Shown here: positions 41,586-50,514 of the stretch, piece by piece
How positions within the stretch are numbered: position 1 is the first letter of the stretch
How the letters are laid out: every line of letters starts with the position of its first letter
Source of the DNA: Candidatus Vecturithrix granuli
GTDB lineage: Bacteria > Moduliflexota > Moduliflexia > Moduliflexales > Moduliflexaceae
Length of the DNA stretch: 64,000 bases
Direction: 5' to 3'
NCBI GenBank assembly: GCA_000739535.1
Contig: DF820466.1
Location: 496,754-560,753, forward strand
The notes under the pieces: generated by a model
What the model saw: only the letters and a program-made list of their open reading frames with translations
The model's database searches: none
What the model was told of the DNA's origin: nothing
Program-made: the position numbers and the translations under genes

Positions 41586-41918
41586 ATGCTGAAAAAGACG
41601 ATTGATAAGATTGAGGAAAAAATTCATCATGTTGATTCAATAGCAGATGAGACAAAAACTGAATTGTTAAACCTCTTATCAACTCTGAAAGATGAGATTG
41701 CAGAATTATCAGAAACCCAGGGTGAAAAGGCAGAGAGCATTACTGGCTTTACTCAGATTTCAGCCCATGAAGCTACCAGAGTGGAAAAAAATCCGGATTT
41801 ACTGAATTTGTCGCTGAAAGGATTACAGTCATCAGTGAGTGAATTTGAAACCACCCATCCCAAACTGGCAGAGACTGTGAATTCGATCTGCCATATCCTG
41901 TCGAACATGGGCATTTGA
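41586..41918 (+). CDS. DUF4404-like small protein
   Basis: 110 residues with a TAGGAGAGAGG site. Helical N-half (DKIEEKIHHVDSIADETKTELLNLLSTLKDEIAEL) and the ending SVSEFETTHPKLAETVNSICHILSNMGI match the pattern of the DUF4404 family, whose members end in a similar (L)-x-NMGI. Function unknown; cytosolic. Confidence 0.75.
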   Translation: MLKKTIDKIEEKIHHVDSIADETKTELLNLLSTLKDEIAELSETQGEKAESITGFTQISAHEATRVEKNPDLLNLSLKGLQSSVSEFETTHPKLAETVNSICHILSNMGI

Positions 41919-42088
41919 TGAATACGGTTTAGCTTGCGGGTTTGAGACTTCCGCACTCTGCCAGAGTTCGGAAGTCTATCTTTTGAGTAATATTTCCTTG
42001 ACATCCTCTAAATTTTTCGATTTGCCTGGTTGTAGTGGTTTATCATCATATTTTCAGGAATATCTTATTTTTAAAAGGAGGAAACGTT

Positions 42089-43093
42089 ATGAAAAAATTC
42101 CTGGGTGTATTATTGTGTCTGTTGTTCGCAGTGTTTTTGTGCGCTCCTCGTGCTATCGAGGCCAAAACTGTCTTACTGTCATTTACTACCGGCAGTATTG
42201 GCGGAACATTTTATCCGATTGGCGGAGGAATTGCGAATTTATTAGTCGACGAATTTCCGAAACAGTTTGATCAAAAAATCCGTATCGCTTCAGAAAGCTC
42301 GGCCGGATCCCTCGAAAATGTGCGGCGCGTGCATCTCGGAGAATCGGAGATGGGCATTGTCCATGCCTCTGACATGGCGCAGGGGTATTATGGCAGAGGG
42401 GAATTCGAAGGCGATCCGCAGACAAATTTACGTGTAGTGGCCTTTTTATATGGCACGGTCTGCCATTTTGTGACTCTGGCAGACAGCGGCATTGAAAAAG
42501 TCGAAGACCTCGCCGGAAAAAAAGTCGCAGTTGGGTCGGTCGGCTCAGGGTCAGCGGTCACGGCGGAACGCTTTTTGAGCATGTTTGGGATATGGGAAAA
42601 CGTCAAGAGTGAATACCTGCCCAGCATGGACGCCTCGACCAAATTGAAAGACGGTCATATTGACGCGTATAACTGGTGTGCAGGTCTGCCCGCCGCCGCC
42701 GTGACAGACACCGCCTCAACGCACCAGATCCGCATTCTCGATTACTATACCCCGGCCGAGCAATGTGGATTCATCAAAGAATACCCTTTCTATTCCAAAC
42801 GTATGATACCGCCGGGCACGTATAAAGGCGTGGATGAATCCGTTGCAACGATTCAATCCGCCACGATGTGGGTTGTGAATAAGGATTTTGACGAAGACCT
42901 GTTATACAAAATGCTCTCAATCGTGTATTCTGAGGCAGGCTTGAAATACCTTGTAAGCGTCCACCAGGCCGCCGCAGAAATGAGCGTGGAAAATGCCGTG
43001 ATTGGCGCGTTAATTCCGTTGCACAAAGGGGCCTACAAATTCTGGAAGGAGAAGGGAATTGAGATTCCTGAAACCGCCCAACCGGCAGAATAA
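42089..43093 (+). CDS. TAXI family TRAP transporter solute-binding protein
   Basis: 334 residues from MKKFLGVLLC (AGGAGGAAACG upstream). Signal peptide ends near AIEAK. The mature start VLLSFTTGSIGGTFYPIGGGIANLLV is the hallmark of TAXI receptors. Later blocks are ASSAGSLENVRRVHLGESEMGIVHASDMAQGYYG and GKKVAVGSVGSGSAVTAERFL. Binds the substrate in the periplasm (usually a carboxylate such as glutamate or 2-oxoglutarate) and delivers it to the fused permease encoded next. Confidence 0.94.
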   Translation: MKKFLGVLLCLLFAVFLCAPRAIEAKTVLLSFTTGSIGGTFYPIGGGIANLLVDEFPKQFDQKIRIASESSAGSLENVRRVHLGESEMGIVHASDMAQGYYGRGEFEGDPQTNLRVVAFLYGTVCHFVTLADSGIEKVEDLAGKKVAVGSVGSGSAVTAERFLSMFGIWENVKSEYLPSMDASTKLKDGHIDAYNWCAGLPAAAVTDTASTHQIRILDYYTPAEQCGFIKEYPFYSKRMIPPGTYKGVDESVATIQSATMWVVNKDFDEDLLYKMLSIVYSEAGLKYLVSVHQAAAEMSVENAVIGALIPLHKGAYKFWKEKGIEIPETAQPAE

Positions 43094-43103
43094 TTTTCAG
43101 CCG

Positions 43104-43138
43104 TAAAAAACCGGGTTTCCTGGAGAAACCCGGTTTTT
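43104..43138. terminator. Hairpin terminator between TAXI receptor and permease genes
   Basis: AAAAAACCGGGTTTC / GAAACCCGGTTTTT stem-loop. It may attenuate so that the receptor is made in excess over the permease. Confidence 0.8.
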
Positions 43139-43390
43139 AGCATATTAAAAGATACTCTTAGTTCTACTTTGTCAAGTTCACTTCTTGCATCCTTGTAGTT
43201 CTCCAAACTTGACAAAGTAATATTAGTCAAGCATTGAAATTTTCGATTCATAATTTCTAAATGCAGGCTCGCGACGCTTCTGGAAGCGTCGGTCGCGAGT
43301 TACATCGTCCTGTCAGGATACACTACGCCCAAACAAAAAGCTGGAAGATGGATATTGGGGGTCTTGCATCCTGCCGGTCAATTTTGCATA

Positions 43391-45313
43391 ATGAGTACCT
43401 GGGAAACATTTCAAAAAAAGGTTAGCAAACTGGCTGAGACCGCGCTCCCGACCAAACGGAAATTAAGCGGATTCGAAGTCTGGCTTGTGAATATTGCGGC
43501 TGCCCTGTTTTCAGGATTTTATGTGTATTCGTCCGGTTTTGGCATGGCAGCTCCAGAGGTTCATCGCGGCGTCTATTTTGGCATGACCATGATTCTAGGT
43601 TTCATGCTCTACCGTTTTCGGTCAACTTCTCCGACAACCCGAATTTCTAAAGCTGATTATGTGCTGATCGCGCTGACAATAGGCTGTGTGGGATATTTTA
43701 TGTACGAATACCCCAAAATGGCCTATCGCGCCGGGGCGTACACGCAGGCTGACGTGATTGTCGGTATCATTGCTACAATTCTGGCGTTGGAATTGACCCG
43801 TAGGGTATTGGGAAACATTCTGCCTGTGCTCGCAATTCTGGCGTTGATCTACGTCTATTTCGGGCCCTATATGCCGGAATTTTTACTGCACAAGGGTTTC
43901 AGCATCACCAGAATCAGCGGCTATCTGTTTAGTACGCTCGACGGTTTGTTAGGCGTGGTGGTCAATACTTACGCCACCTATGTGATCATGTTTATTATCT
44001 TCGGCTCATTTATGGAAAAATCCGGCGTGGGCAAATTCCTGATCGACCTGCCCTATTCACTTGCCGGCAGATTGGTTGGCGGGCCAGCAAAGGTTTCTGT
44101 CGTGGCCAGCGCGCTGTTTGGGTCAGTCTCAGGCAGCGCAGTGGCGAATACCGTCGCCACTGGCGCGTTTACTATTCCGCTCATGAAAAAAAGCGGCTAC
44201 GAGCCCCATATTGCCGGAGCGATTGAACCGGCGGCCTCGACCGGCGGGCAATTCCTTCCGCCAGTGATGGGAGCCGGAGCCTTTATCATGGCTGAAATCA
44301 CGGGAGTTTCGTATCTGACAATTGTCAAGCTTGCGGTGATCCCGGCTCTAATTTATTTTTTCAGCGTCTTTGTCATGGTCCACTTTGAGGCCAAGAAGCA
44401 CAATCTCAAAGGGTTGTCTAAAGAAGAATTGCCTGATCCGCTTCAGACGTTAAAATCTGGCTGGTATCTGGCGTTGCCGCTGTTCGTGCTGATTGCGTTT
44501 CTTGTGAAAGGGTATTCGCCGAATATGTGCGCGTTCTGGGCGATTATCTCCTGCATTGCTGTCAGTTGGGTCAAGAAAGAGACGCGCATGGGACCGCAGG
44601 AGATTTATGACGCCTTGAGTCAGGCCGGTAAAAGCTCACTTATTGTCGGCGCGGCCGCCGGAACAGTCGGCATTATTATCAGCGGCGTCACCTTAACCGG
44701 GCTGGGCTTCAGTTTTTCCGATATGATTCTTTCGCTCTCCAGCGAATCTCTGCCCTTTACGATCGTGCTTGCCGGAATCGCCGCTTTTATTCTGGGCTGC
44801 GGGGTACCGGTAACGGCTTCTTACGTGATCCTCGCCGTCCTGGCAGCGCCGGCATTGATCGAATTGCAATTTCCGCTGGTCGGCGCGCACCTGGCATTAC
44901 ACTGGTACAGCCAATTATCCAATGTCACGCCGCCCGTGTGCCTGTGCGCGTATGCGGCGGCCGCGATTGCCAACTCCGATCCCTTCAAAACCGGCATCCA
45001 CTCTCTCAAATTTTCGATTTTCCTGGTGCTGATGCCGTTCTTGTTTGCCTATACGCCAATTTTGCTCGATCCGCGCTGGACCTTCTTGGAAACGTTGCAA
45101 TCCGTGATTTTTGTCTGTCTTGGAGCGATCACTTTTGGCGCATTTTTGCAAGGCTATTATTATGACCACAACAAAATTGCCGATTACTTGCTGCTGGCGA
45201 TTGCGACGTTCTGCCTGTTGATTTTCAATCTACCTGCCAATTTCATCGGAACTATTCTGGCGGTGATTGTCTGGTTTTGGCAGAAGAAACGGGCTGTTCC
45301 GATGGCAGAATAA
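43391..45313 (+). CDS. TRAP transporter fused permease (4TM/12TM)
   Basis: About 640 residues with some 16-18 hydrophobic helices. The small (DctQ-like) subunit is at the N-terminus, and the large (DctM-like) part starts near residue 120. Characteristic blocks: FGSVSGSAVANTVATGAFTIPLMKK, AGAIEPAASTGGQFLPPVMGAGAFIMAE, FILGCGVPVTASYVILAVLAAPAL, YSQLSNVTPPVCLCAYAAAAIA. Sodium- or proton-driven uptake with the TAXI receptor encoded just upstream. The ATG chosen lacks a strong ribosome site. Confidence 0.94.
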   Translation: MSTWETFQKKVSKLAETALPTKRKLSGFEVWLVNIAAALFSGFYVYSSGFGMAAPEVHRGVYFGMTMILGFMLYRFRSTSPTTRISKADYVLIALTIGCVGYFMYEYPKMAYRAGAYTQADVIVGIIATILALELTRRVLGNILPVLAILALIYVYFGPYMPEFLLHKGFSITRISGYLFSTLDGLLGVVVNTYATYVIMFIIFGSFMEKSGVGKFLIDLPYSLAGRLVGGPAKVSVVASALFGSVSGSAVANTVATGAFTIPLMKKSGYEPHIAGAIEPAASTGGQFLPPVMGAGAFIMAEITGVSYLTIVKLAVIPALIYFFSVFVMVHFEAKKHNLKGLSKEELPDPLQTLKSGWYLALPLFVLIAFLVKGYSPNMCAFWAIISCIAVSWVKKETRMGPQEIYDALSQAGKSSLIVGAAAGTVGIIISGVTLTGLGFSFSDMILSLSSESLPFTIVLAGIAAFILGCGVPVTASYVILAVLAAPALIELQFPLVGAHLALHWYSQLSNVTPPVCLCAYAAAAIANSDPFKTGIHSLKFSIFLVLMPFLFAYTPILLDPRWTFLETLQSVIFVCLGAITFGAFLQGYYYDHNKIADYLLLAIATFCLLIFNLPANFIGTILAVIVWFWQKKRAVPMAE

Positions 45314-45367
45314 AACTAATTTATATTACGTTGTCTTGTTCTTTACCGCGTAGCTGTATTGACATAC

Positions 45368-45456
45368 AAGGTTATGGACATTTTTCGGAGTGCCAAAGCT
45401 CTGCTTTGGCCGCGCAAGCAGAGCTTGCGCACTCCGGAGAGCGTGTCCATAACCTT
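45368..45456. repeat. Inverted-repeat element with family E hairpin core
   Basis: 13-bp ends AAGGTTATGGACA / TGTCCATAACCTT around the hairpin CGGAGTGCCAAAGCTC ... GCTTGCGCACTCCG. The core is related to family E hairpins; the ends are different. Confidence 0.65.
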
Positions 45457-45481
45457 CTGTGTCATTACACGTAGCGGTTAG

Positions 45482-45602
45482 AGTATTGTAGAAAAGACAT
45501 CCCGGGTTTCCGAGCCGCTTACCCCGTTGGGGTCGAACAACGCTGTTTCTGCAACTGCTATGCGGTCCAAAATTCCGGAGATGATGCAGATGCTACAATA
45601 CT
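45482..45602. other. Nested inverted repeat, possible structured RNA upstream of corrinoid gene
   Basis: Outer helix AGTATTGTAG / CTACAATACT (10 bp perfect). Second helix CATCCCGGG / TCCGGAGATG (9 pairs with one bulged A). Then CCGC/GCGG and ACCCC-GTT-GGGGT. The nested layout with helices of different origin looks more like folded RNA than like a simple MITE. I do not recognise cobalamin, SAM, SAH or THF riboswitch motifs in it. Confidence 0.4.
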
Positions 45603-45787
45603 TTACCTGCTCAAGAGTTCAAGCTATTTTACGGAAAAATTTAGATTGAGAGGGATAACTTGTAATATGAAGAGTTTTTGAGAAAAAAACTTGATCTTTT
45701 TTGTGAAATACGCAGGGATGTCTCTGATTTGTTAACCTACGGAAAATTTTTAGGCATATACGTCGAAATCCTCAGGAGGGAAACTAT

Positions 45788-46423
45788 ATGGCAGTATTGG
45801 ATGATATTCGTGAAAAGTTAATTGATGGCGATATGAATGGCGTAAAAGAAGGGGTCAATCAAGCTCTGGAACAGGGAGTTGAACCAGCAAAAATTTTGAA
45901 TGACGCTCTGATTTCTGGCATGACTCAGGTAGGGCAATTGTTTGAAGACGGCGAATTTTTTGTACCGGAAATGCTGGTTGCGGCGCGAGCCATGCAGGCG
46001 GGTGTGGCGATTTTAAAACCGCGTTTAGTCGAAGATGATGTGAAACCAATTGGGCGAGTTATTATCGGGACAGTAAAAGGGGATTTGCACGATATTGGCA
46101 AAAATCTGGTTGCCATGATGTTGGAAGGGGTCGGATTTGAAGTGGTTGATCTGGGCACAGATGTGACCCCGGAAAAATTTACGGATGCTCTGACGGAACA
46201 TGAAGCGCAGTTGTTGGGCATGAGCGCGTTGCTCACGACGACCATGCCAGCAATGCGAGCGGTCATTGAGAAATTGAAGGAAGCCGGACTGCGAGAAAAG
46301 GTCAAAGTCATGATTGGCGGCGCGCCGGTCACGCAGAACTACGCCAATGAAATCGGGGCCGATATTTACGCGCCTGACGGTCCCTCAGCGGCGCGTAAGG
46401 CCAAACAAGCCATGGGGGCGTAA
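45788..46423 (+). CDS. Methyltransferase cognate corrinoid protein
   Basis: 211 residues. N-terminal helical cap of the B12-binding-2 type (about 1-85: IREKLIDGDMNGVKEGVNQALEQGVEPAKILND...; FFVPEMLVAARAMQAGV). This is followed by a Rossmann-like B12 domain with the cobalt-ligand motif DLHDIGKNL and GFEVVDLGTDV, MSALLTTTMPAM, IGGAPVTQNYANEIGADIYAPDG. This is the MtmC/MtbC/MttC-like architecture that carries methyl groups between a substrate methyltransferase and a THF or CoM enzyme. No methyltransferase gene is adjacent, which is unusual. Good CAGGAGGG site. Confidence 0.93.
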   Translation: MAVLDDIREKLIDGDMNGVKEGVNQALEQGVEPAKILNDALISGMTQVGQLFEDGEFFVPEMLVAARAMQAGVAILKPRLVEDDVKPIGRVIIGTVKGDLHDIGKNLVAMMLEGVGFEVVDLGTDVTPEKFTDALTEHEAQLLGMSALLTTTMPAMRAVIEKLKEAGLREKVKVMIGGAPVTQNYANEIGADIYAPDGPSAARKAKQAMGA

Positions 46424-46432
46424 ACCATTGCA

Positions 46433-46468
46433 GAAAAAACCCGGGTTTTTTGAAAAAACCCGGTTTTT
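46433..46468. terminator. Bidirectional terminator
   Basis: AAAAAACCCGGGTTTTTT / AAAAAACCCGGTTTTT stem between the convergent corrinoid and beta-propeller genes. Confidence 0.85.
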
Positions 46469-46483
46469 CATAGGTACTCAGCT

Positions 46484-48643
46484 TTACGGCTGCGGCGGTG
46501 CACCGTCAGTCGAAAATTGAATTTTACCCACGCCGATATTGCCAAATTGATCTATAGCTTTGAAGGTCAAAATATGGGAGCCCGGATCAATTTCTGATAG
46601 GGTAATCGTATATTTTTCTTCCCGGAAATCCGTAACCTGATCATCGGGGAAAATTGAAATCCAGTCGCCGGCATCAATGGCATATTGGGCATTTTTCAGC
46701 CGGCTCAGTTCATCCTGCGCTATCACAATCACTTGCAGTTGTTCATTTTCTTGCTTCTGTCCCAAGGCAATCGAAACCTGCGGCGCAGTATTATCAACGG
46801 TAAAACGTTTACTGGTTTTTTCAGCCGTTAATACCCGATCCGGTGGATTATCAGGATGATCGCTCGCGGCGATCCTGGCGTAATATTCTCCGTCGGCCAG
46901 GGTGGTAATATCGAGCAAATAGACGAGAGAGGTCACCTCTTCTTCCAGCACTTTCCAGACTGCATCTTCGGCTCCTCGCAAGGCAATTGTGTAGAACAGT
47001 CCATCCTTATTCGGATCCGCAGCCTCCCAGACCAGCGCTACATAGCCTGGCGGAATGAATTTAGGGGGATTGAGTCCATTGTTTTTGGCAGGCGCGTCGG
47101 CTGCAGGCGTTCTGTTGGATGAAGACGCTGAGGTTGGTACCCGACGTGTTGACTCGCCCTGTTCATCCTGTTCTTGCTGTCCGGCGTAATAGATGACCAC
47201 ATCTTTGATTTCTGGGGCCAGGTTGTACGGCAAATATGCTACTGACACTTCTTCCAACACCGGATTATCGCCTTCTTGCCGTTGCAATGCCGCTTTCCAT
47301 TGAATGAAACGAGCCGGTGGATTGGGGATAACTTCGCCTTCTTTATTTTGCAGTGCTGGCGACCATGAACTCCAGGTATCGTCAGGTGTGGCAGTGTTGC
47401 CTGTTCTGGTGTACAGCGCGATGTTTCGGGTTGTCCCTCGCCAAAAAATTTTCCCCCAGGTAGCAGTTGTCGCAGCGTCATGCACCACTGAAAGATATTG
47501 TCCCTGTTTGACAAAGGTTTCAGGCAAGAGCCGATGGATAGAGCCAGCATCTCCGGTACCGATATACAGGGTTCCATCAGGCTGTTGGCTCAGGCTCAGA
47601 ACCTTGCCGGTTTTCACCTCAACCACCTGCTGAAACTCGCCATCAGGAAATACACGATACATTTTCCCCTGGCGATCAGTGCCTAATATCAGATGATCCT
47701 GCTGATCAACGACCATCGCATAAATCAGGGTATCTGATAATTCCAGGATTTTTGTCACGACGCCCTGGGGGGTGATACGATAAATCGCCGAGACTTTCAA
47801 ACTTTTTTCTTTTGGCCCTGCTTGCTGTTCTTCAGGTGCCGCGACCGGGGGCTGTGGATAAATTTTATTACTCAGCGCGGCAAGATAAAGGTTGCCCTGG
47901 CTGTCGAGCGCCAACGCGTGGATTTCTTCTTCTTTCGCTTGATACAGGGCAAATGCTTTACCATCCAGATCAACTTTATATGTAATGCCCCGCCCTTCAG
48001 TTCCGGCATACAGCCAACCTTGCGGATCGTAGAGCAACGACATCACATGCGTCTGGGGAGAATCATAGAGCACTGTTCCAGCGCCGTCTGGTAAAATCCT
48101 ATAAATTTTGCCAGTTCCTCCGGTACCCGCATACAAAATATCATTCGCTCCGAACACTAAGGACCAGACATAATGATCTTCCGTCATAAAAAAGGTTGTC
48201 TGACCTCCTTCGGCTGTGATTTTATAAATCAGGCCATCAGGTGCGGTTCCGGCATAGAGGCTGTCGGCGCTGTCAACCACTAAACTGAGAATACTGATTT
48301 CCGGGGAATCAAAAAAAACTGACGATTCCCCTTGTGGCGTAATTTTAAAAATGCGTCCTTGATCGCCAGTGCCAACATAGATATTCCCTTTGGAATCTGC
48401 CGCCATTGACCAAACGAGTAAATCATTACCACTCAACTTGAACAGTTCGTCTATTTGAGGCGACAGGGTCAGTTCGCCCGCCCTGGAAAGCGAGAGGGCT
48501 TCTGCTTCTCCCCCATGAAAATCCTCAAACGTTCCTATGGTCCAGATTTCTGTTCGCGTGCATATTGCAGGAGAAGCCCCTAAACAGATTAGCATCCCTA
48601 CGATGATTCCTATCCTCCACTGTCGTTTACTTGTTTTCTTCAT
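46484..48643 (-). CDS. Exported beta-propeller protein
   Basis: 719 residues, signal peptide to about AICTR. Residues about 45-370 consist of about eight blades with the core GNIYVGTGDQGRIFKITPQGE / LYAGTAPDGLIYKITAEG / LYAGTGGTGKIYRILPDG, a two-component-regulator or NHL-like propeller. The C-terminal part is beta-sandwich (IALRGAEDAVWKVLEEEVTS; QYAIDAGDWISIFPDDQVTDF; IDPGSHILTFKAIDQFGNIG). Likely periplasmic. Its ATG overlaps the TGA of the upstream S55-peptidase gene by four bases, so the two are translationally coupled. It ends in TDGAPPQP, without the LLWTK tag. Confidence 0.86.
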   Translation of the reverse strand: MKKTSKRQWRIGIIVGMLICLGASPAICTRTEIWTIGTFEDFHGGEAEALSLSRAGELTLSPQIDELFKLSGNDLLVWSMAADSKGNIYVGTGDQGRIFKITPQGESSVFFDSPEISILSLVVDSADSLYAGTAPDGLIYKITAEGGQTTFFMTEDHYVWSLVFGANDILYAGTGGTGKIYRILPDGAGTVLYDSPQTHVMSLLYDPQGWLYAGTEGRGITYKVDLDGKAFALYQAKEEEIHALALDSQGNLYLAALSNKIYPQPPVAAPEEQQAGPKEKSLKVSAIYRITPQGVVTKILELSDTLIYAMVVDQQDHLILGTDRQGKMYRVFPDGEFQQVVEVKTGKVLSLSQQPDGTLYIGTGDAGSIHRLLPETFVKQGQYLSVVHDAATTATWGKIFWRGTTRNIALYTRTGNTATPDDTWSSWSPALQNKEGEVIPNPPARFIQWKAALQRQEGDNPVLEEVSVAYLPYNLAPEIKDVVIYYAGQQEQDEQGESTRRVPTSASSSNRTPAADAPAKNNGLNPPKFIPPGYVALVWEAADPNKDGLFYTIALRGAEDAVWKVLEEEVTSLVYLLDITTLADGEYYARIAASDHPDNPPDRVLTAEKTSKRFTVDNTAPQVSIALGQKQENEQLQVIVIAQDELSRLKNAQYAIDAGDWISIFPDDQVTDFREEKYTITLSEIDPGSHILTFKAIDQFGNIGVGKIQFSTDGAPPQP

Positions 48644-50490
48644 GGTGTTATTTCTCCTTCTTCCCCTATTGACTCTTGTTCTTTTATATCATAGATATTA
48701 TGCTCGGCGGCGCTATGATCAACGGTTAATTCTAAGGCGGTACAACCTGTGATCACGTACTGTGTCGGCACAGCCACGCGAGCAAGGATTCTCCCTCGCG
48801 TTAAATTATTTTTCCCGGTATAACGTTCTGTTGAGGTGAGGAGCGTCATCATTGAGATCGGCGGTGAAGGTAATTCCTTCCCTTGAACGACCGCTCCGAG
48901 CTGTAATTGTAATAAGGACATCATAATCGTATTCTGACCAGGCTGCTCTTTGAGCAACTCTTTGAATTGCGCCAGATTCTGCGGCTGGAACCGGGCTTGC
49001 GCTCTGGTATTTTCAAAAGCCGTGGTCATATTGGCGTCGCAGACAATCAATTGTAAAACTTCTTGCCGCACATTTTCCGGAATCGTGATCGGTTGAGTAA
49101 TCGTCGTCAATTCACGATTGTAGGGGCGCAAAATCATGGTCACATCAAGGGTTTCCCCTGGACGAACCATGTTATTAGATACTCTAACACCAAAAAGTTC
49201 AGCCCATTGGATCGAATTGTTGACCGATATTTCTACCGCCACCCGTTCCACAGCGACAGGCTCAAATTGATTGTTGATTAAGGCGTCCAGGGGCGCAAAA
49301 CTTTGAAGAATCGCAGGGATCAAGTTTGCCTGGCCGGTCGTTTGATTTTCGAGCACCAGAGGTTCTGCCTCTTTGAGCGCAATAGTCGTCCGGGTATGAA
49401 TGGTGGCATCGCCGATCATCTTTTCAGTAGCAAGCAGCGCATTCAGGCTGGCGATCTTCATGAATAATGAGGTAAACTGAGTATGATCGATGACCTCGAA
49501 CTCATAATGTGTTGCATGTACGGGCTCTCCTCCGGACTGCACGGTCACTTCGAGCGGTACCATGCGCGGCGTCTGTCCGATTACGCCAGCAATCCCGGTG
49601 TACCAGTCCTGGGTAATCGTTCCGACAGTTTTCAGCGGCGAGGCCATTTTAAAGGAATTGATCAAATTTGAGACTATCAAATCAACATAAGCCGAGGTCA
49701 TCGGGAGATTGACCTGTCCAGCCAGGAACATCGGATGACCGAAGGCCAGAATCGTCTGATTATCCCGGTATGTTACCGTGCCGACGGCGCTGATATCCAT
49801 ATCGCCTCGTACCAGTTGAATGGCGACTGCTGCTCCAGGTTCCAGGTCAGGATCAGAAAATTGAGCGGCAGTTTGCGCCGCCCCCCCTCCCTGAAGAGGC
49901 GTCAGATAAAAGTCGCTCAATTCCTGTTCCATAAACGTCAGGACGCGCGCATCGCCCCCGGAGACGATCAGCGGTGTTTGAATCGGGCGTAATTGTAGGC
50001 TTGCTAAAGTCGGTTGTGTCTTCCCAGAAGGCCAGAGAGAATCGATCTGCCTGACTTCAGAGGCTGCCATGCCACGCTCAGCGTCACGCAGCATCTCATG
50101 AATCGGAGTAATCCCGGCAATCATGGGTTCTTTCGCAAAAGCATAGGCATACGCCAGGGCCCCGATCAGTTTGCCGTCAATATAAATTGGGCTGCCACTC
50201 ATCCCGGCCAAAACTCCCGATTGTTCCAGCGGCAGCGGCCCTCCTGACACTTTTGCCATGATCGCATCGCCATGCGGCGTTTGATTTTTTAGTACCCCCA
50301 GAATTTCTACCTCAAATTCCTCAATGGTTACGCCGGAAAACACGGTTTTGCCGATGCCTTTCATGCCCGGCCGGATGTCATCAACCGCCATGAGTGCAGG
50401 AATGTCTGCACAACATGCGGGCAACCCGTTCAACAGCATGATCAGGCTGCTCACAATTATGAGAGCTACTATTTTCATCATTGTTTTCAT
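48640..50490 (-). CDS. SpoIVB-type S55 peptidase domain protein
   Basis: 616 residues; signal peptide or N-terminal anchor (ending near LPACCAD). The S55 domain follows: IRPGMKGIGKTVFSGVTIEEFEVEILGVL, the Ser-containing GVLAGMSGSPIYIDGKLIGALAY and the His-containing ILAFGHPMFLAGQVNLPMTSAYV. These match the nucleophile and base of SpoIVB peptidases. In non-sporulating bacteria such proteins occur with envelope genes, as here, between the coiled-coil OmpA protein and the propeller. The C-terminal about 250 residues are beta-rich and unassigned. Periplasmic proteolysis or processing of an operon partner is plausible (inference). Confidence 0.87.
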   Translation of the reverse strand: MKTMMKIVALIIVSSLIMLLNGLPACCADIPALMAVDDIRPGMKGIGKTVFSGVTIEEFEVEILGVLKNQTPHGDAIMAKVSGGPLPLEQSGVLAGMSGSPIYIDGKLIGALAYAYAFAKEPMIAGITPIHEMLRDAERGMAASEVRQIDSLWPSGKTQPTLASLQLRPIQTPLIVSGGDARVLTFMEQELSDFYLTPLQGGGAAQTAAQFSDPDLEPGAAVAIQLVRGDMDISAVGTVTYRDNQTILAFGHPMFLAGQVNLPMTSAYVDLIVSNLINSFKMASPLKTVGTITQDWYTGIAGVIGQTPRMVPLEVTVQSGGEPVHATHYEFEVIDHTQFTSLFMKIASLNALLATEKMIGDATIHTRTTIALKEAEPLVLENQTTGQANLIPAILQSFAPLDALINNQFEPVAVERVAVEISVNNSIQWAELFGVRVSNNMVRPGETLDVTMILRPYNRELTTITQPITIPENVRQEVLQLIVCDANMTTAFENTRAQARFQPQNLAQFKELLKEQPGQNTIMMSLLQLQLGAVVQGKELPSPPISMMTLLTSTERYTGKNNLTRGRILARVAVPTQYVITGCTALELTVDHSAAEHNIYDIKEQESIGEEGEITP

Positions 50491-50514
50491 GAGTTTCCTA
50501 TTTCTGTTGTAACA

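Larger units (their letters stand above)
45314..45787. other. Leader region of corrinoid protein with two inverted-repeat elements
   Basis: 474 bp. Contains the 45368-45456 hairpin repeat and the nested inverted repeat 45482-45602. Then comes an AT-rich stretch of about 170 bases ending in CAGGAGGG before the corrinoid gene. No gene seen. Confidence 0.55.

Noticed and set aside
45482..45602. Cobalamin riboswitch upstream of the corrinoid protein
   Set aside because: The B12-box consensus and the typical receptor arms are not visible; the element is kept only as an unassigned structured repeat.
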